A DNA stretch of 9,356 nt. Source: an uncultured Flavobacteriaceae bacterium (lineage in GTDB: Bacteria; Bacteroidota; Bacteroidia; Flavobacteriales; Flavobacteriaceae). Below the pieces are notes generated by a model. That model did not search any database, was not told the origin of the DNA, and saw only the letters and a program-made list of their open reading frames with translations. The number at the start of each line of letters is the position of its first letter. Within the stretch, counting starts at the first letter, position 1. Shown here piece by piece: positions 5,708-9,356 of this stretch. The DNA lies in assembly GCA_945788155.1 (NCBI GenBank), contig CALZKX010000070.1, positions 1 to 9,356 on the forward strand, in the 5' to 3' direction. The position numbers and the translations under genes were made by a program.

Positions 5708-6940
5708 TTATTTATATATTAAGTATTTACTTCTTATTTTTTTAAAAGCATCTAAGTCTTTTTGCCAAGTAGCCTTAACCTCTGCTTCGGTTAAACCAGA
5801 CTCTATTTGTTTTTGCAGTTTTGTAGTTCCTGCATGTTTTGTAAATCCATTTGTTAAGAAGAAAAGCGACTTGTCTGTTGAATTTTCATAAGCCTTAATA
5901 ATCCATTTTAAAGTCATTTCATTATTCCCTTTTTCGTTTCTTAAATCTTCACCATAACAAAGCATATCTTTATGTTTAGGGGATTTGGCACCAAAATTTG
6001 ATCGTGGTGTATAAGTAAATGTCATCGTTTCTGGATTAAGAAATGGTGCTCCATATCGTTGAAATTGAAATTCGGTTCCTCTGCCAGCATTAATATTAGT
6101 TCCTTCAAACAAACCAAGACTTGGATAAAGTTTAATCGATAGGTCATTTGGAATGTTTGGTGAAGGTCTAATTAAGAGACTATAAGATTTGTCATGAGTA
6201 TAATTGGCATTAGAAATAATGGTTATTTTACATTGTACGTCATTTGATAACCATTTCTCACCATTAATCATTTGTGCGTATTCACCAATGGTCATACCAT
6301 ATACTAATGGAATAGGGTGCATGCCTAAAAAGCTCTGATGTTCTTTTTCCATAGTTGGACCATCAATATATTGTCCATTGGGATTTGGTCTATCTAAAAT
6401 AATAAGCGGAATATTATTTTCAGCACAAGCTTCCATAAGATAATGAAGTGTTGAAATATAAGTGTAAAAGCGTACGCCAATATCCTGAATATCAAAAATC
6501 ATGATATCTATATCTGCTAGCTGCTCTTTACTTGGTTTTTTACTTTTTCCGTGAAGTGAAAAAATTGACAAACCAGTTTTAATATCAACACCATCATCCA
6601 CATGTTCACCTGCATCAGCATTTCCTCTAAAACCATGCTCTGGAGAAAACACTTTTTCTACATTAACGTTTAAACTTATTAACGAATCAACCAAGTGTGT
6701 ATAAGAATTATCATTTTTGAAAATGACAGTTGTTTGGTTAGCAACAATCCCAACACGTTTTTCATTTAATAGTGGCAAATATGCTTCGGTTTGGTTAGCA
6801 CCAACGACGATGTTTTTGTCATCTTGAACCATATTAGTAAACTTGTTACCATTAGAAAGTTGCTTATTAGTTTTAGAACCACATGAAATGAATGCCAAAA
6901 GAAAGAATAAAACTGTATTTTTGAAAACGTTTAAAATCAT
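5708..6940 (-). CDS. namZ: NamZ-like exo-beta-N-acetylmuramidase lipoprotein (DUF1343, GH171)
   Basis: This 410-residue lipoprotein starts at 6940: MILNVFKNTVLFFLLAFISC is a lipoprotein signal with Cys20 as the acylated residue, followed by GSK. The frame remains open ~105 codons upstream, but that stretch is antisense to the neighbouring permease and not protein-like. DUF1343 features are clear. They include VGIVANQT (63-70), SPEHGFRG (99-106, with conserved Glu101 and His102), FDIQDIGVRFYTYIST (149-164), LDRPNPNG (182-189), SPNIPN (260-265) and LFEGTNINAGRGT (277-289). NamZ enzymes, characterised in Bacillus subtilis and Tannerella forsythia, release MurNAc from the non-reducing ends of peptidoglycan glycan chains. 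The length fits the family. A serine hydrolase gene follows with no gap. The divergent permease start is only 9 bp away, so its promoter must lie within that gene. Confidence 0.88.
   Translation of the reverse strand: MILNVFKNTVLFFLLAFISCGSKTNKQLSNGNKFTNMVQDDKNIVVGANQTEAYLPLLNEKRVGIVANQTTVIFKNDNSYTHLVDSLISLNVNVEKVFSPEHGFRGNADAGEHVDDGVDIKTGLSIFSLHGKSKKPSKEQLADIDIMIFDIQDIGVRFYTYISTLHYLMEACAENNIPLIILDRPNPNGQYIDGPTMEKEHQSFLGMHPIPLVYGMTIGEYAQMINGEKWLSNDVQCKITIISNANYTHDKSYSLLIRPSPNIPNDLSIKLYPSLGLFEGTNINAGRGTEFQFQRYGAPFLNPETMTFTYTPRSNFGAKSPKHKDMLCYGEDLRNEKGNNEMTLKWIIKAYENSTDKSLFFLTNGFTKHAGTTKLQKQIESGLTEAEVKATWQKDLDAFKKIRSKYLIYK
6916..6923 (+). promoter_or_regulatory. Perfect -7 element upstream of the LolC-like gene, inside namZ
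   Basis: TATTTTTG fits the Bacteroidota -7 consensus TAnnTTTG at every fixed position and lies 26 nt before the TTG start at 6950. It would give a leader of about 20 nt. I see no TTTG at the expected -33 distance. It lies within the signal-peptide codons of the divergent namZ-like gene, as it must given the 9-bp gap. Confidence 0.4.
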
Positions 6941-6949
6941 TATCACAAA

Positions 6950-8185
6950 TTGAAATTCGAGTATTTTATTGCTAAACGCATTATTGGCAGCAAATCGTAT
7001 AAAAGTAGTGTATCGGCACCAATAATAAAAATTGGAATTACTGCCATTGCTATTGGCATTATAGTAATGATGATTGCCATTGCCACAGGTATTGGGCTGC
7101 AACAAAAAATACGTGATAAGGCAGTCGCTTTTAATGGGCATATAACCATTACTACATTTAACTCCAATGCCTCTGATGAGTCGGAAGTACCAATGTCCAT
7201 AAATCAAGATTTTTACCCTAATTTTACCGATATTGAAGGCATTAGGCATATTCAAGGTGTGGCAACAAAATTTGGTTTAATTAGAACCGAAACCGATTTT
7301 GATGGTATGGTTTTAAAAGGCGTTGGAAAAGATTACAATTGGCAATATTTTGAAGAGTTTTTGGTTGAAGGTAAACTACCAAAATTTGGAGACAACATAA
7401 GTAATGAGGTGTTAGTTTCTCAGTATTTAGCTAACAGATTGCAATTTAAGGTAGGCGATACATTCCAGATGCTATTTGGAAAAGAAGCAGTTGATAAACT
7501 ACCTTTTATTAGAACATTTACCGTTTCAGGAATTTATAATTCGGGTTTCCAAGAGCTGGATGAAACATATCTGTTAGGAGATATTAAGCATATTCGATTT
7601 TTTAATAAATGGGAAGACAACCAAATTGGACACTTTGAGGTTTTTATTGACGATTATTCACAATTAACACAAAAGGAAGAAGAAATCTACCAAAACATTT
7701 CCTCTTTTTTTACCTCTAAAACTGTTGAAGAAAAATATGTTACCGTTTTTGAATGGATAAATATTTTTGACAAAAACATATATGCCATTATTGGTATCAT
7801 GATTTTAGTGGCAGGCATCAATATGATTACTGCGCTATTAGTTTTAATCTTGGAAAGAACTCAAATGATAGGTGTTTTAAAAGCACTTGGTAGTAATAAT
7901 TGGAGTATTAGAAAACTGTTTTTATACAATGCTTCTTATTTAATTGTGTTAGGATTATTTTGGGGCAACCTTATTGGTTTAGGCTTATTGTTTGCCCAAA
8001 AATACTTTAAACTATTTCCTTTAGACCCTAGTGTGTATTATGTAACTGAGGCACCAGTTTATATTAGTGTATCGTATATTATTGCGCTTAATGTTGGTAC
8101 TTTTGTTCTGTGTTTAATAATGCTTTTAGTGCCTTCGTATGTTATTACAAGAATAACTCCTGTCAAAGCCATGCGTTTTGAGTAA
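6950..8185 (+). CDS. LolC/LolE-FtsX type ABC transporter permease (TTG start)
   Basis: This 411-residue inner-membrane protein has four predicted transmembrane segments in the MacB/LolCE arrangement. TM1 is at ~27-50 (GITAIAIGIIVMMIAIATGI). A large periplasmic domain (~51-270) follows, then TM2 ~276-300, TM3 ~327-350 and TM4 ~371-396. LERTQMIGVLKALGSNNWSI after TM2 is the cytoplasmic coupling region that contacts the ATPase, and the C-terminal ITPVKAMRFE is typical. Such permeases with LolD extract lipoproteins from the inner membrane for transfer to the outer membrane. No LolD or second permease is in the window. The TTG at 6950 is taken as start: MKFEYFIAKR is a typical family N-terminus and no ATG is available until well inside the protein. 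A related MacB-type exporter role cannot be excluded. Confidence 0.85.
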   Translation: MKFEYFIAKRIIGSKSYKSSVSAPIIKIGITAIAIGIIVMMIAIATGIGLQQKIRDKAVAFNGHITITTFNSNASDESEVPMSINQDFYPNFTDIEGIRHIQGVATKFGLIRTETDFDGMVLKGVGKDYNWQYFEEFLVEGKLPKFGDNISNEVLVSQYLANRLQFKVGDTFQMLFGKEAVDKLPFIRTFTVSGIYNSGFQELDETYLLGDIKHIRFFNKWEDNQIGHFEVFIDDYSQLTQKEEEIYQNISSFFTSKTVEEKYVTVFEWINIFDKNIYAIIGIMILVAGINMITALLVLILERTQMIGVLKALGSNNWSIRKLFLYNASYLIVLGLFWGNLIGLGLLFAQKYFKLFPLDPSVYYVTEAPVYISVSYIIALNVGTFVLCLIMLLVPSYVITRITPVKAMRFE

Positions 8186-8224
8186 ATAAAAATGAATTTC
8201 CCTTTTAGCTTCTAACTTTTCCTT

Positions 8225-8232
8225 TAAATTTG
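8225..8232 (+). promoter_or_regulatory. -7 promoter element of the cystathionine beta-synthase-like gene
   Basis: TAAATTTG is a perfect TAnnTTTG match, 17 nt before the ATG at 8250. This would give a leader of roughly 10-12 nt. A clear -33 TTTG at the right distance is absent. There is no Shine-Dalgarno; the start is preceded by A-rich aataataat, normal for this phylum. It suggests the gene is transcribed independently of the permease. Confidence 0.5.
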
Positions 8233-8249
8233 CAACGCAAAATAATAAT

Positions 8250-9230
8250 ATGGAATACGCTAAAAATATATTGGAAACCATAGGAAATACACCTTTGGTA
8301 AAAATAAATAAGCTGGTCGAAGACTTACCTTGTTTGGTGCTCGCAAAGTACGAAACATTTAATCCTGGAAACTCCGTAAAGGATAGAATGGCGCTAAAAA
8401 TGATTGAAGATGCCGAAGCTGACGGACGCTTAAAACCTGGAGGGACAATTATTGAAGGGACTTCTGGAAATACAGGAATGGGATTAGCACTTGCAGCCAT
8501 TGTAAAAGGTTACAAATGTATTTTCGTAATTTCCGATAAGCAGAGTAAAGAAAAAATGGACATCTTGCGTGCCGTTGGAGCTGAGGTCGTTGTTTGTCCA
8601 ACTGATGTAGAACCAACTGACCCTAGAAGTTATTATTCAGTATCAAAACGCTTAGGTAAAGAAACACCAAACTCTTGGTATGTCAACCAATACGACAACC
8701 CAAGTAATGCGAGAGCACATTACGAAAGTACAGGGCCAGAAATTTGGAATCAAACAGATGGAAAAATAACGCACTTTGTTGTAGGTGTTGGAACAGGTGG
8801 AACAGTTTCAGGTGTTGGAAAATACTTAAAAGAGCAAAACCCAAATATTAAAGTTTGGGGAATAGATACCTATGGTAGTGTATTTAAAAAATACCACGAA
8901 ACTGGTGAGTTTGATGAGAAGGAAATCTACCCTTACGTAACCGAAGGAATAGGTGAAGATATTTTGCCAGAAAATGTAGATTTCAGTATTATTGATGGTT
9001 TTACTAAAGTAACAGACAAAGATGCTGCGGTTTATACACAATTACTTGCCAAAAAAGAAGGTATGTTTCTGGGGAACTCGGCTGGAGCTGCTATTAAAGG
9101 CGTGTTGCAGTTAAAGAAGCACTTTACCAAAGACGATGTGGTTGTTGTGTTATTTCACGACCATGGAAGTCGTTATGTTGGAAAAATGTTTAACGACAAC
9201 TGGATGCGAGACATGGGTTATATTGATTAA
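8250..9230 (+). CDS. PLP-dependent cystathionine beta-synthase / cysteine synthase, without CBS domain
   Basis: This 326-residue cytoplasmic fold-type II PLP enzyme has a PLP-binding lysine at Lys44 in NPGNSVKDR. The substrate-binding loop is TSGNTG (71-76), the PLP-phosphate loop is GTGGT (181-185), and Ser277 in NSAGAA contacts the pyridine nitrogen. ETIGNTPLVKI at residues 9-19 is the usual entry of the family. Several stretches follow eukaryotic-type cystathionine beta-synthase rather than CysK. Examples are ALKMIEDAEADGRLKPGGTIIEGTSGNTG, EGIGEDILPENVD and the end GKMFNDNWMRDMGY. The protein ends there, so it lacks both the haem N-terminus and the C-terminal Bateman (CBS) domain. It condenses serine, or O-acetylserine, with homocysteine or sulfide in transsulfuration/cysteine synthesis; the precise donor is uncertain. 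It has its own promoter and terminator. Confidence 0.88.
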   Translation: MEYAKNILETIGNTPLVKINKLVEDLPCLVLAKYETFNPGNSVKDRMALKMIEDAEADGRLKPGGTIIEGTSGNTGMGLALAAIVKGYKCIFVISDKQSKEKMDILRAVGAEVVVCPTDVEPTDPRSYYSVSKRLGKETPNSWYVNQYDNPSNARAHYESTGPEIWNQTDGKITHFVVGVGTGGTVSGVGKYLKEQNPNIKVWGIDTYGSVFKKYHETGEFDEKEIYPYVTEGIGEDILPENVDFSIIDGFTKVTDKDAAVYTQLLAKKEGMFLGNSAGAAIKGVLQLKKHFTKDDVVVVLFHDHGSRYVGKMFNDNWMRDMGYID

Positions 9231-9254
9231 TAACCCGTTTTATTAATCTTTTTT
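9225..9254 (+). terminator. Intrinsic terminator of the cystathionine beta-synthase-like gene
   Basis: A 9-bp inverted repeat (9225-9233 against 9240-9248, gattaataa/ttattaatc) with a 6-nt loop cccgtt is followed by six T residues (9249-9254). The stem starts in the last codon and includes the stop codon. It is AT-rich, so only moderately stable, but position and T-run fit an intrinsic terminator for the + strand. It occupies nearly all of the 24 bp between the convergent genes. Confidence 0.55.
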
Positions 9255-9356
9255 CTAGTACGTTTTAGGTGGTACAGTTCTATGTTTTGTTCCTTGTTCG
9301 TATGCATAAGCTAGTTTTATCAAGGTAGGTTCGTCAAACATTCTTCCAAGAAACTG
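9255..9356 (-). CDS. Amidase-family protein, C-terminal fragment (gene continues past window)
   Basis: Reading the - strand from the window edge, 33 codons are open and end at TAG (9255-9257). The peptide starts QFLGRMFDEPTLIKLAYAYE and ends QGTKHRTVPPKTY. The pattern (F/Y)-x-E-xx-L-(I/L)-x-(I/L)-A-x-x-(Y/F)-E-Q-x-T-x-x-R-xx-P is the usual C-terminus of amidase-signature enzymes, which hydrolyse carbon-nitrogen amide bonds using a Ser-cisSer-Lys triad. The catalytic part is outside the window, so the assignment rests on this short tail. It is convergent with the cystathionine beta-synthase-like gene. Confidence 0.6.
   Translation of the reverse strand, partial: QFLGRMFDEPTLIKLAYAYEQGTKHRTVPPKTY

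Noticed and set aside
6943..7200. 85-codon - strand reading frame opposite the permease gene
   Set aside because: It is antisense to the TM1-encoding region; its hydrophobic, Ile/Met-rich product mirrors the permease codons.
6941..7255. In-frame 105-codon upstream extension of the NamZ-like protein
   Set aside because: It is fully antisense to the LolC-like gene, has a Cys/Asn/Tyr-rich composition unlike a protein domain, and lies before a well-formed lipoprotein signal peptide starting at 6940.
8126..8500. 124-codon - strand reading frame across the permease/CBS-like junction
   Set aside because: It is antisense to the ends of two well-supported genes and to the promoter between them; Ser/Pro/Ala-rich composition reflects the CBS-like codons read backwards.
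8826..9041. 71-codon - strand reading frame inside the CBS-like gene
   Set aside because: Antisense to a conserved enzyme; no domain, no start context.

Overview
The window looks like chromosomal DNA of a marine-type Flavobacteriaceae (Bacteroidota). It is strongly AT-rich. It carries a TonB-dependent receptor, Bacteroidota-style -7 promoter motifs (TAnnTTTG), genes mostly without clear Shine-Dalgarno sites, two genes that appear to start at TTG, and protein families typical of that group: a YkgJ cysteine-cluster protein, a NamZ/DUF1343 lipoprotein and a CBS-like PLP enzyme. Assignment below family level is not possible from the sequence alone.

Layout. Positions 1-638 (+) are the C-terminal end of an outer-membrane TonB-dependent receptor. 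It converges on a class I SAM methyltransferase (903-1598, -). The roughly 265 bp between them are almost filled by an inverted-repeat-bounded, hairpin-rich block (644-910), the most striking non-coding structure here. A divergent intergenic region (1599-1823) with palindromic, REP-like remnants leads into a tight three-gene operon on +: a YkgJ-type cysteine-cluster protein (1824-2315), an exported thioredoxin-fold-like protein lacking CXXC (2312-3208), and a fatty acid hydroxylase/sterol desaturase family membrane protein (3213-4052). A small secreted protein of unknown function (4225-4632, +) follows and ends 1 bp from the next gene.

Positions 6940-4634 (-) hold a two-gene unit: a NamZ-like exo-beta-N-acetylmuramidase lipoprotein, and immediately after it (stop codon abutting ATG) an exported beta-lactamase-fold serine hydrolase of LACTB type. 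This pairing suggests envelope or peptidoglycan turnover and recalls the muropeptide-salvage cluster of Bacillus subtilis, where NamZ and the beta-lactamase-fold amidase AmiE are neighbours. Divergently, only 9 bp away, lies a LolC/LolE-FtsX type ABC permease (6950-8185, +). A cystathionine beta-synthase/cysteine synthase follows (8250-9230, +) with its own good -7 promoter element and a hairpin-plus-T-run terminator. The window closes with the last 33 codons of an amidase-family protein on the - strand (9255-9356).

Most of the window is ordinary, compact flavobacterial housekeeping and envelope DNA. I found no CRISPR array, complete insertion sequence, phage gene, tRNA, rRNA or obvious defence system. 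The points most worth following up are the inverted-repeat block at 644-910, the NamZ plus serine-hydrolase pair, the near-overlapping divergent namZ/lolC-like starts, the CXXC-less thioredoxin-like protein in its operon, and the hairpin over the methyltransferase ribosome-binding region.
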